Assembly: GCF_016785085.1 (NCBI RefSeq)
Contig: NZ_JAENHO010000016.1
Coordinates: 124,001-188,000 of the forward strand
Direction: 5' to 3'
Length of the DNA: 64,000 nucleotides
Source of the DNA: Paractinoplanes lichenicola
GTDB lineage: Bacteria > Actinomycetota > Actinomycetes > Mycobacteriales > Micromonosporaceae
Positions 32,827-41,817 of this stretch are shown here, piece after piece. Numbering within the stretch: the stretch's first letter is position 1; each line of letters opens with the position of its first letter. The notes under the pieces were generated by a model. The model was not told the DNA's origin and did not search any database. It was given only the letters and a program-made list of their open reading frames with translations. The position numbers and the translations under genes were made by a program.

Positions 32827-35160
32827 ATGTCCGGGACCTCATTAAGTGGTTCTAACGTCACGTTTGTCATCGTCGCCCTGGTCTTCGCGCTCATCGCGCT
32901 GGGCTTCGCGGCGATGTTCGTCCAGTCGGTTCTCAAGGCCGGCCGGGGCACCAAGAACATGCAGGAGATCGCCGGGGCCGTCCAAGAGGGCGCGTCGGCC
33001 TACCTGTTCCGCCAGTTCAAGACCCTCGCCATCTTCGTGGTGATCGCGGTCGTCCTGCTCTTCCTCCTGCCGGTGCACGACACCGACAACGAGGTCTGGG
33101 TCAAGATCGGACGGTCGCTGTTCTTCATCGTCGGCGCCGTGTTCAGCTCGTTCATCGGCGGCGCCGGCATGGCGCTGGCGACGCGGGCCAACCTGCGGGT
33201 GGCCGCGGCGGCGGGCGAGAACGGTGGCCGCGAGACGGCGATGGGCATCGCCTTCCGCACCGGTGGTGTGGTCGGCTTCCTCACCGTCGGCCTGGGCCTG
33301 TTCGGCGGCGCGCTCGTCGTGCTGATCTTCCGCGGCGACGCCCCGACCGTGCTCGAGGGCTTCGGCTTCGGCGCCGCGCTGCTCGCCATGTTCATGCGGG
33401 TCGGCGGCGGCATCTTCACCAAGGCCGCGGACGTCGGCGCCGACCTGGTCGGCAAGGTCGAACAGGGCATCCCCGAGGACGACCCGCGCAACGCCGCGAC
33501 GATCGCCGACAACGTGGGCGACAACGTCGGTGACTGCGCCGGCATGGCGGCCGACCTGTTCGAGTCGTACGCCGTGACCCTGGTCGCCGCGCTGATCCTG
33601 GGCTCGGCCGCGTTCGGTCAGGACGGCCTGATCTTCCCGCTGATCGTGTCGACGGTCGGCGTCGTCATCGCCATCCTGGGCGTCTTCATCACCCGGCTGC
33701 GGCCGAGCGACCGGAACGGCCTCACCGCCATCAACCGGGCGTTCTACATCTCCGCGGCCGTCGCCGCAGTCGCCGTCGCGGTGGTCAGCTTCGTCTACCT
33801 GCCGTCGTCGTTCGCGGGCTTCGAGGACGAGGGCATCTCGGCCGACATCCTGGCCAGCGGGCAGGACCCGCGCTGGCTCGCGGTCGGCGCGGTCGTCATC
33901 GGCATCGTGCTGGCCGCCGCCATCCAGGCGCTGACCGGCTACTTCACCGAGACCAACCGCCGCCCGGTGCAGGACATCGGCAAGTCGTCGCAGACCGGTG
34001 CGGCCACCGTCGTGCTGGCCGGCATCAGCGTCGGCCTCGAGTCCGCGGTCTACTCGGCGCTGCTGCTCGGCGCCGGTGTGTTCGGCGCGTTCCTGCTGGG
34101 TGGCTCGTCGCTCACCCTGTCGCTGTTCGCCGTCGCGCTCGCCGGCACCGGCCTGCTGACCACGGTCGGCGTCATCGTCGCCATGGACACCTTCGGCCCG
34201 ATCTCGGACAACGCGCAGGGCATCGCCGAGATGTCCGGCGACGTCGACGAGAAGGGCGCGCAGATCCTGACCGAGCTCGACGCGGTCGGCAACACCACCA
34301 AGGCGATCACCAAGGGCATCGCGATCGCGACGGCCGTGCTCGCCGCGACGGCGCTGTTCGGCTCGTACACCAACAGCCTGGCCACCTCGCTGGCCGACGC
34401 CGGCATCGACGCCGGCCAGGTCGGCAACGAGATCCTGGGCCTGCTCAACATCGCGAACCCGCGCAACCTCGTCGGCCTGCTGGTCGGCGCGGCCGTTGTG
34501 TTCCTCTTCTCCGGCCTGGCCATCAACGCCGTGTCCCGCTCGGCGGGCGCGGTCGTCATGGAGGTCCGCCGCCAGTTCCGCGAGTTCCCGGGCATCATGG
34601 ACCGCACCCAGCGGCCCGAGTACGGCCGCGTGGTCGACATCTGCACCCGGGACGCGCAGCGCGAGCTGCTCACCCCGGGCCTGCTGGCGATCATGGCGCC
34701 GATCGCCGTCGGCTTCGGCCTCGGCGCGGGCGCGCTCGCGTCCTACCTGGCCGGTGCGATCGGCACGGGCACGCTGATGGCGGTCTTCCTGTCCAACTCC
34801 GGTGGGGCCTGGGACAACGCCAAGAAGCTGGTCGAGGACGGCAACTTCGGCGGCAAGGGCTCCGAGTCGCACGAGGCGACGATCATCGGTGACACCGTGG
34901 GCGACCCGTTCAAGGACACCGCGGGCCCGGCCATCAACCCGCTGATCAAGGTGATGAACCTGGTCTCGCTGCTGATCGCCCCGGCCGTCGTGGCCTGGAG
35001 CATCGGCAACGACCAGAACAACCCGCTGCGCATCTCGATTGCGGTCGTGGCGGCGTTGATCATCGCGGGCGCGGTGGTGTGGAGCAAGCGCAAGCCCATC
35101 TCGATGGGTGACGACACCCCGACAAGCAGCTCGACGCCGACCGCCAAGGTCACCGCCTGA
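32827..35160 (+). CDS. hppA: Membrane-bound H+-translocating pyrophosphatase
   Basis: A 777-residue integral membrane pump that couples pyrophosphate hydrolysis to proton export. Visible are about 16 hydrophobic segments, the substrate motif DVGADLVGKVEQGIPEDDPRN, the acidic block NVGDNVGDCAGMAADLFESY, a second acidic block GDTVGDPFKDTAGPAINPL, and GNTTKAITKG, where Lys (not Ala) marks the K+-independent subclass. ATG 32827 follows AGGAGGA; upstream in-frame codons are less likely. A strong hairpin terminator lies at 35177-35209. It follows bldG and its partner, but separate leader signals suggest its own promoter. Confidence 0.96.
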   Translation: MSGTSLSGSNVTFVIVALVFALIALGFAAMFVQSVLKAGRGTKNMQEIAGAVQEGASAYLFRQFKTLAIFVVIAVVLLFLLPVHDTDNEVWVKIGRSLFFIVGAVFSSFIGGAGMALATRANLRVAAAAGENGGRETAMGIAFRTGGVVGFLTVGLGLFGGALVVLIFRGDAPTVLEGFGFGAALLAMFMRVGGGIFTKAADVGADLVGKVEQGIPEDDPRNAATIADNVGDNVGDCAGMAADLFESYAVTLVAALILGSAAFGQDGLIFPLIVSTVGVVIAILGVFITRLRPSDRNGLTAINRAFYISAAVAAVAVAVVSFVYLPSSFAGFEDEGISADILASGQDPRWLAVGAVVIGIVLAAAIQALTGYFTETNRRPVQDIGKSSQTGAATVVLAGISVGLESAVYSALLLGAGVFGAFLLGGSSLTLSLFAVALAGTGLLTTVGVIVAMDTFGPISDNAQGIAEMSGDVDEKGAQILTELDAVGNTTKAITKGIAIATAVLAATALFGSYTNSLATSLADAGIDAGQVGNEILGLLNIANPRNLVGLLVGAAVVFLFSGLAINAVSRSAGAVVMEVRRQFREFPGIMDRTQRPEYGRVVDICTRDAQRELLTPGLLAIMAPIAVGFGLGAGALASYLAGAIGTGTLMAVFLSNSGGAWDNAKKLVEDGNFGGKGSESHEATIIGDTVGDPFKDTAGPAINPLIKVMNLVSLLIAPAVVAWSIGNDQNNPLRISIAVVAALIIAGAVVWSKRKPISMGDDTPTSSSTPTAKVTA

Positions 35161-35176
35161 GGCTGATTGATCCCGA

Positions 35177-35209
35177 TGCGGGGCACCCGGCTGAGCCGGG
35201 TGCCCCGCA
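35177..35209 (+). terminator. Strong hairpin terminator after hppA
   Basis: TGCGGGGCACCCGGC and GCCGGGTGCCCCGCA form a 15-bp perfect stem around a TGA loop, 16 bases after the hppA stop. Confidence 0.85.
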
Positions 35210-35251
35210 CCATAGATGAGGTTGTCGGACGTTGCCCGTACGCTGCTTCCC

Positions 35252-35782
35252 ATGCGCCCGGCCCGACCCCTCGTTCCACTTGTCGTTCTCGCGCTCGTCG
35301 CATCCCTCGCCGCCTGTTCCGGGTCGCACAGCGCCCGCGCCTGGGCGGCCTCGGTGTGCACCACTCTCGAGCCGTGGCGCAGCGAGATCGGCTCCCTCAC
35401 GTCACGCACCCAGCAGCAGATGGACACCGCCACCACGCCCAGTCAGGCCAAGGAAAATCTGATGCGCCTGTTCGGCGGGGCGGCCGACGCCAGCGAGAAG
35501 GCGCGGGCCGGGGTGGTCAAGGCCGGGGTGCCCGACGTCGACGACGGCGAGCGGATCGCCGACGGCTTCACCGGTTCGCTGGCCGCCACACGCGACGCCT
35601 ACTCGAGGGCCAGGAGCGGCATCGAGGGGCTGCCGACGGCGCCCGCCCAGACCTTCTATCAGCAGGTCACCCAGGTCGTGCAGCAGCTGCAGAGCGACTA
35701 TCAGGCGAGCGGCCTCGACACCAGCAAGCTGAGCTCCAGCGAGCTCAAGGCCGCCTTCGACGAAGTGCCCGAGTGCCGGTGA
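35252..35782 (+). CDS. Putative lipoprotein, function unknown
   Basis: A 176-residue secreted protein. The signal peptide has a hydrophobic core LVPLVVLALVASLAAC ending in the lipobox LAAC. The mature part is mostly alpha-helical, with AWAASVCTTLEPWRSEIGSL near the start and a second cysteine near the C-terminus (EVPECR) that could bridge to the first. ATG 35252 is preferred over ATG 35216 because it directly precedes the basic signal N-region. It is one base from the next gene's start, so the two are likely co-transcribed. Family unrecognised. Confidence 0.75.
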   Translation: MRPARPLVPLVVLALVASLAACSGSHSARAWAASVCTTLEPWRSEIGSLTSRTQQQMDTATTPSQAKENLMRLFGGAADASEKARAGVVKAGVPDVDDGERIADGFTGSLAATRDAYSRARSGIEGLPTAPAQTFYQQVTQVVQQLQSDYQASGLDTSKLSSSELKAAFDEVPECR

Positions 35783-35783
35783 G

Positions 35784-36737
35784 ATGACCGAGACGGGGTG
35801 GCCGCTTATCCCGCGCGAGGTGCTGCCCGCGCCGGTTCCGGCTGCCAAGCGCCCTGCTTCGCCCCGCGCCGACCCGCCGTCGCCCGAGGCCGGCCGTCAG
35901 CTGCCGTTCTTCGGCGCCGAGACCACCGAGCCGTCGCCCGCCGACCTCGCCGGGCTGCTGGCCGGGCCCGGGGTGCTCGGGCGGATGGGCGGGACGGCCC
36001 GGGTGCTGGTGCCGGTCGACGCCGCCTGGCGGGTGCATGTGCTGGTGGCCGAGCTCGTCATCCGGGGCCTGGTGGTCAACTGGCGCCCTATTCAAGATCA
36101 AGACCATGAAGAGACAGATGTACGAGACGTCGTGTACGCGCCGTTCGAGGACGACTCGATTCCCGAGCTCGGTGCCGACGCTGATCCGCGCGGCGGCACC
36201 ACGGCCGAAGTTCCGGCAGATGCCGACAAACCGAAAAAGTCCACAAAATTGCGGGCGGTCGAAGCGGCCCACGTGGGCGAAGTCACGGGCGACGCGAGCG
36301 CGACCCCAGGCGACTCGGGCGAGTCGCAGGACGGCGCTGACGAGGCAAAACTCGCGCCCGAGGCACAGCCGGAACCCGAGCCGGCGGCCCCCCGGTTCGA
36401 GGTTCTCACGGCGTACTCCCGAAGGTTGAACGGTCTGGCCCAAGCCTGGCCCCAGGCCGCTTCACAGCTTTTCCTCAGCGGCCCTCGCCTGCGTCTCTGG
36501 GTGGCCGCGGCCGGCGAGCCCGTCCCGGGTGGCTACGCGCTCGGTCTCGACCCGGCCAAGGACGTCACGGAGATCGATGCCGCGCTGGTCCGGGCCGGTC
36601 TGGCCGGGCGCGTCAGCGACGACGGGCGACGCTATCTGATCTCCGGGAAAAGGCGGGTCAAGCGCCTGGCCGAGCTGGTCGGCGAACGGCCCGCGGCGGC
36701 CCCCGAACGACTCTGGCCCGGTGGCGCGGCTGCGTGA
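35784..36737 (+). CDS. Conserved actinobacterial hypothetical upstream of topA
   Basis: A 317-residue soluble protein. The N-terminal part (~30-100) has PADLAGLLAGPGVLGRMGGTARVLVPVDAAWRVHVL and the C-terminal part (~205-305) LTAYSRRLNGLAQAWPQAASQLFLSGPRLRLW and GYALGLDPAKDVTEIDAALVRAG. Between them, residues ~105-200 are an acidic, low-complexity insert (DQDHEETDVRD, PADADKPKKSTK, GDSGESQDGADEAK) with noticeably lower GC than the flanks (about 36090-36290), probably disordered. It is co-oriented with the lipoprotein gene upstream and topA downstream. No function is known to me. Confidence 0.75.
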   Translation: MTETGWPLIPREVLPAPVPAAKRPASPRADPPSPEAGRQLPFFGAETTEPSPADLAGLLAGPGVLGRMGGTARVLVPVDAAWRVHVLVAELVIRGLVVNWRPIQDQDHEETDVRDVVYAPFEDDSIPELGADADPRGGTTAEVPADADKPKKSTKLRAVEAAHVGEVTGDASATPGDSGESQDGADEAKLAPEAQPEPEPAAPRFEVLTAYSRRLNGLAQAWPQAASQLFLSGPRLRLWVAAAGEPVPGGYALGLDPAKDVTEIDAALVRAGLAGRVSDDGRRYLISGKRRVKRLAELVGERPAAAPERLWPGGAAA

Positions 36738-36935
36738 TCTTCCTGGATTGTGTGCGACACGACAGCATGTTCCCGGTGTACGGTGTCGCCGTCGGAGGCA
36801 TACGGTGGCCGGACCGTTACCATCCGACTCCGGGCTTGCCGGGGAATGTTGACTCATCCGGCGCGTTACGTTGAAAGTCTGTGTTCGGCCATGTCCACAT
36901 GGCGGAACGCGAAAGTGTCGAAGTTTGGGAGTGCC

Positions 36936-39767
36936 GTGCCGAGTGACACCAGGACGACCCGTCTGGTCATCGTCGAGTCCCCGTCGAAGGCCAAGACGAT
37001 CGCCGGTTATCTGGGCCCCGACTATCTGGTCGAGGCCTCCATCGGCCATGTCCGGGATCTGCCCAAGAACGCCGACGAGGTGCCCGAACAGTACAAGGGT
37101 GAGTCGTGGGCACGGCTGGGCGTCGACGTCGACAACGGCTTCCACCCGCTCTATGTGATCTCGGCCGATCGCAAGCAGCAGATCGCCAAGCTGAAGAAGC
37201 TGGCCAAAGAGGTCGACGAGATCTTCCTCGCCACCGATGAGGACCGCGAGGGCGAGGCCATCGCGTGGCACCTCCTCGAGACGATCAACCCCAAGGTGCC
37301 CGTGCACCGGATGGTCTTCCACGAGATCACCCGGCCCGCGATCCAGGCCGCCGTGGCCAACCCGCGCCAGATCGACAAAAACCTCGTCGACGCGCAGGAG
37401 GCCCGCCGCATCCTCGACCGCCTCTACGGCTACGAGGTCAGCCCGGTGCTTTGGAAGAAGGTCATGCCGAAGCTCTCGGCGGGCCGCGTCCAGTCCGTGG
37501 CGACCCGCATCGTGGTCGAGCGCGAGCGTCAGCGCATGGCGTTCCGCACCGCCGAGTATTGGGACATCAACGCCCTGCTCGCCGTCCGGGGCCAGGTCGA
37601 GGGTCCGCGCCAGTTCGGCGCCACGCTGATCGCGCTCAACGGCGACCGGATCGCCACCGGCAAGGACTTCGAGCCCACGACCGGCCGTCTCAAGCCCGGC
37701 GCGGCCGTCACGCAGCTCGACGAGGCCGGCGCCCGGGGGCTGGCGGCCCGGCTCGAGGGCCAGGAGTTCACGGTCACCCGGGTCGAGGAGAAGCCGTATC
37801 GGCGCCGGCCCTACCCGCCCTTCATCACCTCGACGCTGCAGCAGGAGGCCGCCCGCAAGCTGCGCATGTCGTCGGCCCAGGCGATGCGCACGGCCCAACG
37901 GCTGTACGAAGAGGGCTACATCACTTATATGCGTACCGACTCGGTCAACCTGTCGGAGACGGCCATCGCGGCCGCCCGCCGGCAGATCGCCGAGCTCTAC
38001 GGCGAGCGCAGCGTTCCGCCGGAGCCCCGCCACTACAAGGGCAAGGTCAAGAACGCGCAGGAGGCTCACGAGGCCATCCGGCCCGCCGGTGACACCTTCC
38101 GCACCCCCGCCGAGCTGGCCGGGGAGCTCTCGGGCGACGGGTTCCGGCTCTACGAGCTGATCTGGCGCCGCACGGTCGCGTCGCAGATGACCGACGCGGT
38201 CGGCAACTCGATCTCGGTGCGCATCCGGGCCGTCTCCACGGCGCAGGAGGAGGCCGACTTCGGCGCCACCGGTAAGACGATCACCGAGCCGGGCTTCCTG
38301 AAGGCGTATGTCGAGTCGTCCGACGACGAGAACGCGGAGGCCGAGGACGCCGAGCGCCGCCTGCCCAACCTCGCCAAGGACCAGCCGCTCGACGCCGACG
38401 AGCTGACCGCCGCGGGCCACCACACCAGCCCGCCCGCCCGCTACACCGAGGCGTCGCTGGTCAAGGCGATGGAGGAGCTCGGCATCGGCCGCCCCTCCAC
38501 TTACGCGTCGATCATGCAGACGATCCAGGACCGCGGCTACGTGGAGAAGCGCGGCCAGGCGCTGATCCCCACGTTCATCGCGTTCGCCGTGGTCAACCTC
38601 ATGGAGCAGCACTACCCGCGCCTGGTCGACTACGGCTTCACGGCCGCGATGGAGAACGACCTCGACGGCATCGCGGGCGGCGACCACGCCTCCCTCGACT
38701 TCCTGACCTCCTTCTATTTCGGCAGCCAGACCCCCGGCGCCGACGACGAGATCGCCAAGGCCGGCGGCCTGCGCAAGATGGTCACCGAGAACCTCAGCGC
38801 GATCGACGCCCGCCTGATCAACTCGATCCCCCTCTTCGACGACGAGGAGGGCCGCCACATCGTGGTGCGGGTCGGCCGGTTCGGGCCCTACCTGCAGCGT
38901 CAGGTGCCCGGCGCGACCGAGGAACAGGCGAACGACAAGGCCAACCGGGTCTCGATCCCCGAGGGGGTCGCGCCCGACGAGCTCAACCTCGAGAAGGTCA
39001 AGGAGCTCTTCCTCGGCGGGGGCGGCGAGCGCAGCCTGGGCGACGACCCGCAGACCAACGAGCCCGTGCTGATCAAGTCGGGCCGCTTCGGGGCGTACGT
39101 GCAGAGCGGCGAGCGGCGCGGGTCGCTGTTCCGGTCGCAGACGCCCGAGACGCTCACTCTCGACCAGGCGCTGCAGCTGCTCAGCCTGCCCCGGGTGGTC
39201 GGCAAGGACCCCGAGGGCAACGAGATCATCGCCAAGAACGGCCGCTTCGGCCCGTACGTGCAGCGGGGCACCGACTCGCGCTCGCTGGCGTCGGAGGATC
39301 AGCTGTTCACGGTCACCCTCGACGAGGCGCTGGCGCTGCTGGCGGCCCCGAAGACCCGCGGCCGGGGCGCGGCCAAGCCGCCGCTGCGCGAGATGGGTCC
39401 CGACCCGGTGACCGAGAAGCCGATGGTCATCAAGGACGGCCGGTTCGGGCCGTACGTGACCGACGGCGAATACAACGCGTCGCTGCGCGGCGAGCAGACC
39501 CCCGAGAACCTGACGATCGAGCAGGCGTCGGAGATGCTGGCCGAGAAGCGGGCCAAGGGCCCGGCGCCGAAGAAGCGCGCGGCCAAGAAGGCGCCCGCCA
39601 AGGCGGCAGCCTCCGACGCGCCGGCCAAGAAGGCGGCGGCGAAGAAGGCTCCCGCGAAGAAGACGGCCGCCAAGAAGGCCGCGCCGGCCAAGAAGACCGC
39701 CGCCGCGAAGAAGGCGGCGCCGGCCAAGAAGACGGCGCCGGCCAAGGCCGCGGCCACGTCCGAGTAG
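36936..39767 (+). CDS. topA: DNA topoisomerase I
   Basis: A type IA topoisomerase, 943 residues, relaxing negative supercoils. It begins TTRLVIVESPSKAKTIAGYL (TOPRIM strand) and continues with DEDREGEAIAWHL (acidic triad), the active-site tyrosine in GYITYMRTDSVNLS, GRPSTYASIMQTIQDRGYV, and C-terminal repeats of the form GRFGPYVQ in place of classic zinc fingers. It ends in a Lys/Ala/Pro-rich tail (~80 residues), common in actinobacteria and thought to aid processivity. GTG 36936 with GGGAG five bases upstream is chosen; the frame is open to 36750. Its stop directly abuts the next convergent gene. Confidence 0.96.
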   Translation: MPSDTRTTRLVIVESPSKAKTIAGYLGPDYLVEASIGHVRDLPKNADEVPEQYKGESWARLGVDVDNGFHPLYVISADRKQQIAKLKKLAKEVDEIFLATDEDREGEAIAWHLLETINPKVPVHRMVFHEITRPAIQAAVANPRQIDKNLVDAQEARRILDRLYGYEVSPVLWKKVMPKLSAGRVQSVATRIVVERERQRMAFRTAEYWDINALLAVRGQVEGPRQFGATLIALNGDRIATGKDFEPTTGRLKPGAAVTQLDEAGARGLAARLEGQEFTVTRVEEKPYRRRPYPPFITSTLQQEAARKLRMSSAQAMRTAQRLYEEGYITYMRTDSVNLSETAIAAARRQIAELYGERSVPPEPRHYKGKVKNAQEAHEAIRPAGDTFRTPAELAGELSGDGFRLYELIWRRTVASQMTDAVGNSISVRIRAVSTAQEEADFGATGKTITEPGFLKAYVESSDDENAEAEDAERRLPNLAKDQPLDADELTAAGHHTSPPARYTEASLVKAMEELGIGRPSTYASIMQTIQDRGYVEKRGQALIPTFIAFAVVNLMEQHYPRLVDYGFTAAMENDLDGIAGGDHASLDFLTSFYFGSQTPGADDEIAKAGGLRKMVTENLSAIDARLINSIPLFDDEEGRHIVVRVGRFGPYLQRQVPGATEEQANDKANRVSIPEGVAPDELNLEKVKELFLGGGGERSLGDDPQTNEPVLIKSGRFGAYVQSGERRGSLFRSQTPETLTLDQALQLLSLPRVVGKDPEGNEIIAKNGRFGPYVQRGTDSRSLASEDQLFTVTLDEALALLAAPKTRGRGAAKPPLREMGPDPVTEKPMVIKDGRFGPYVTDGEYNASLRGEQTPENLTIEQASEMLAEKRAKGPAPKKRAAKKAPAKAAASDAPAKKAAAKKAPAKKTAAKKAAPAKKTAAAKKAAPAKKTAPAKAAATSE

Positions 39768-41069
39768 TCAGGCGCCGAGCACCCGGTCCAGGTAGTCGTT
39801 GGTGAAGACCCGGGCCGGGTCGAGCCGGTCGCGTACGGCCACGAAGTCGTCGAACTTCGGATAGGCCGGGCGCAGATCCGCCGCCGTACGGTAGTGCAGT
39901 TTGCCCCAGTGCGGGCGTCCGCCGAGGGGCTGGCAGACGGCCTCGAACGCCTTGAAGTAGGGCTCGTAAGGCGCGCCGGTGAACTGGTGCACGGCGACGT
40001 AGGCCGACTCGCGGCCGTAGCCGTGGGACAGCCACACGTCGTCAGGGCCGGTGAACCGCACCTCGACCGGGAACTGGATCTTGAACGGCAGCCCGTCGAT
40101 GATCCGCGGCAGCGCGTCGAGCACCTCGGGCAGCGCCGCGCGCGGGATCTCGTACTCCATCTCGGTGAAGTGCACCCGCCGCGGCGTGCAGAAGACCCGG
40201 TCCGAGCGCTCGGTGTACGTGCGGGCCGTGAGCGCCCGCGCGGCGATCGACTGCACCGTGGGCACCACGGCCGGAACCCGCCGGCCCAGCTTGCAGACGC
40301 CCTGCCAGAGCGTGTTGGCCAGGAACTCGTCGTCCATCCAGCCCCGGAAGCCGGACAGCGGGCGGTCGTTCTCGGCCACCTTGTTGTTCCGCTTGAGCTG
40401 CGCCCGGTCGGTGTACGGATACCAGTAGAACTCGACGTGCTCGTTGGCCGGGATCCACTCGTCGAGACCGGCCAGCACGTCGGTCAGGGCCATCGGGCGC
40501 TCGTCGGCCAGCAGCGTGAACGCCGGCACGCAACGCAGCGTCACCTCGACGAGGATGCCCAGGGCGCCGATCCCGAGCCGTACGGCGGGAAAGATCTCGT
40601 CGCCCTTGCTGATCTCGAGAACCTCGCCCGCGGCGGTGACCAGCTTCACGGCCTCGACGCAGGTCGCCAGCGTGCAGTGATCCGCGCCCGTGCCGTGCGT
40701 GCCGGTGGAGATGGCCCCCGAGATCGTCTGCGCGTCGATGTCGCCCAGGTTCGGCATCGCCAGCCCGTGCCTGGCCAGCAGCTCGTTGAGCTTCCAGAGC
40801 GGCATGCCGGCCTGCACCGTCACCAGCGGGCCGTCGACCGAGACGAGCTCGGTCAGCTGGTGCATGAGCATCCGCTGGTCGTTGGCGACCGCGATGTCGG
40901 TGAACGAGTGACCGCTGCCGACGACCTTGACCCGGCGTCCGGTTTCCGACGCCTCCTTGACGTGGCTCACGACCTCGTCAACAGTGCCAGGGGTCAGGAC
41001 GTCGACAGCGAGTGACTGCTGGTTGCCGCCCCAATTGATCCAACTGCGGGCGTTCCGGGGGGTAGTCAT
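39768..41069 (-). CDS. D-arabinono-1,4-lactone oxidase-type flavoprotein
   Basis: A 433-residue aldonolactone oxidoreductase of the vanillyl-alcohol-oxidase superfamily. The FAD-binding segment VVGSGHSFTDIA includes the His usually linked covalently to FAD; ISTGTHGTG is the second FAD contact. The C-terminal ALO domain has the active-site motif HWGK (GRPHWGKLHY). Likely reaction: oxidation of L-gulono- or D-arabinono-lactone using oxygen or a dehydrogenase acceptor. ATG 41069 is the start. It is divergent from a TetR regulator with 114 bp between, a candidate regulator. Confidence 0.92.
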   Translation of the reverse strand: MTTPRNARSWINWGGNQQSLAVDVLTPGTVDEVVSHVKEASETGRRVKVVGSGHSFTDIAVANDQRMLMHQLTELVSVDGPLVTVQAGMPLWKLNELLARHGLAMPNLGDIDAQTISGAISTGTHGTGADHCTLATCVEAVKLVTAAGEVLEISKGDEIFPAVRLGIGALGILVEVTLRCVPAFTLLADERPMALTDVLAGLDEWIPANEHVEFYWYPYTDRAQLKRNNKVAENDRPLSGFRGWMDDEFLANTLWQGVCKLGRRVPAVVPTVQSIAARALTARTYTERSDRVFCTPRRVHFTEMEYEIPRAALPEVLDALPRIIDGLPFKIQFPVEVRFTGPDDVWLSHGYGRESAYVAVHQFTGAPYEPYFKAFEAVCQPLGGRPHWGKLHYRTAADLRPAYPKFDDFVAVRDRLDPARVFTNDYLDRVLGA

Positions 41070-41183
41070 TCAGCCTTTGTCCTCCGTACGAGCGGACAGG
41101 CGCACCGCGCGTCCCGTCGATGCGCCTCGCTCGTTGATCCGAGTAACGTTCCGATTATCACTGCTGAGAGGGAGTGGCGACGC

Positions 41184-41813
41184 GTGTCGACACCAACCGT
41201 CACCACCGGGCCGCTGCGGCGTGTCCCGGTGCAGGGCAGAAGCGTTGCCCGGGTCCAGCGCATGCTCGACGCCTGTGCCGAGCTCGTGGACGAGGTCGGC
41301 TATGAGGGCCTGACCACGACGCTTCTGGCCGAGCGCGCCGAGGTCGCCATCGGCTCGGTCTACCAGTTCTTCCCGGACAAGAGGGCGATCGTCCAGGCCC
41401 TGGCCATGCGCAACATGGATGCGTATCTGCAGGGTTTGTCCGACCGGTTCGGCAGCGAGACGTTCGCCCACTGGTGGGACGGCGTCGACGCGGCGATCGA
41501 CATTTTCATCCACATGCACCGCTCGGTGCCCGGCTTCCGCACGCTGCACTTCGGCGACGTGGTCGACGTGCACCTGCTCGACGTCGAACGCGACAACAAC
41601 GCGGTCATCGCCGAGCGCCTGGCCGAGCTGCTGGTCGACCAGTTCCAGCTGATGGACAGGGGACGGATGCGGTTCTCGCTGGAGATCTCGGTCGAGGCCG
41701 CGGACGCGCTGATCAAGCTGGCCTTCCGGCGCGACCAAGGCGGCGACGAGGCAGTGCTGACCGAGGCCAAGGCGCTGATCCGGGAATACCTGCACCGCCA
41801 CGTCACGAACTGA
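41184..41813 (+). CDS. TetR-family regulator
   Basis: A 209-residue regulator with the N-terminal HTH: RVQRMLDACAELVDEVGYEG, LTTTLLAERAEVAIGSVYQFFPDKRAIV is the recognition region. The C-terminal ligand domain (~70-209) has an unassigned ligand. GTG 41184 follows GAGTGGCGACGC with no strong ribosome site. It is divergent from the ALO-type oxidase and converges on the PLP enzyme with 4 bp between stops. Confidence 0.9.
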   Translation: MSTPTVTTGPLRRVPVQGRSVARVQRMLDACAELVDEVGYEGLTTTLLAERAEVAIGSVYQFFPDKRAIVQALAMRNMDAYLQGLSDRFGSETFAHWWDGVDAAIDIFIHMHRSVPGFRTLHFGDVVDVHLLDVERDNNAVIAERLAELLVDQFQLMDRGRMRFSLEISVEAADALIKLAFRRDQGGDEAVLTEAKALIREYLHRHVTN

Positions 41814-41817
41814 AGGG

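Noticed and set aside
32842..35436. 864-codon minus-strand frame opposite hppA
   Set aside because: Composition of an antisense shadow (Asp/Arg/Gln/His-rich) with no motif; hppA is certain.
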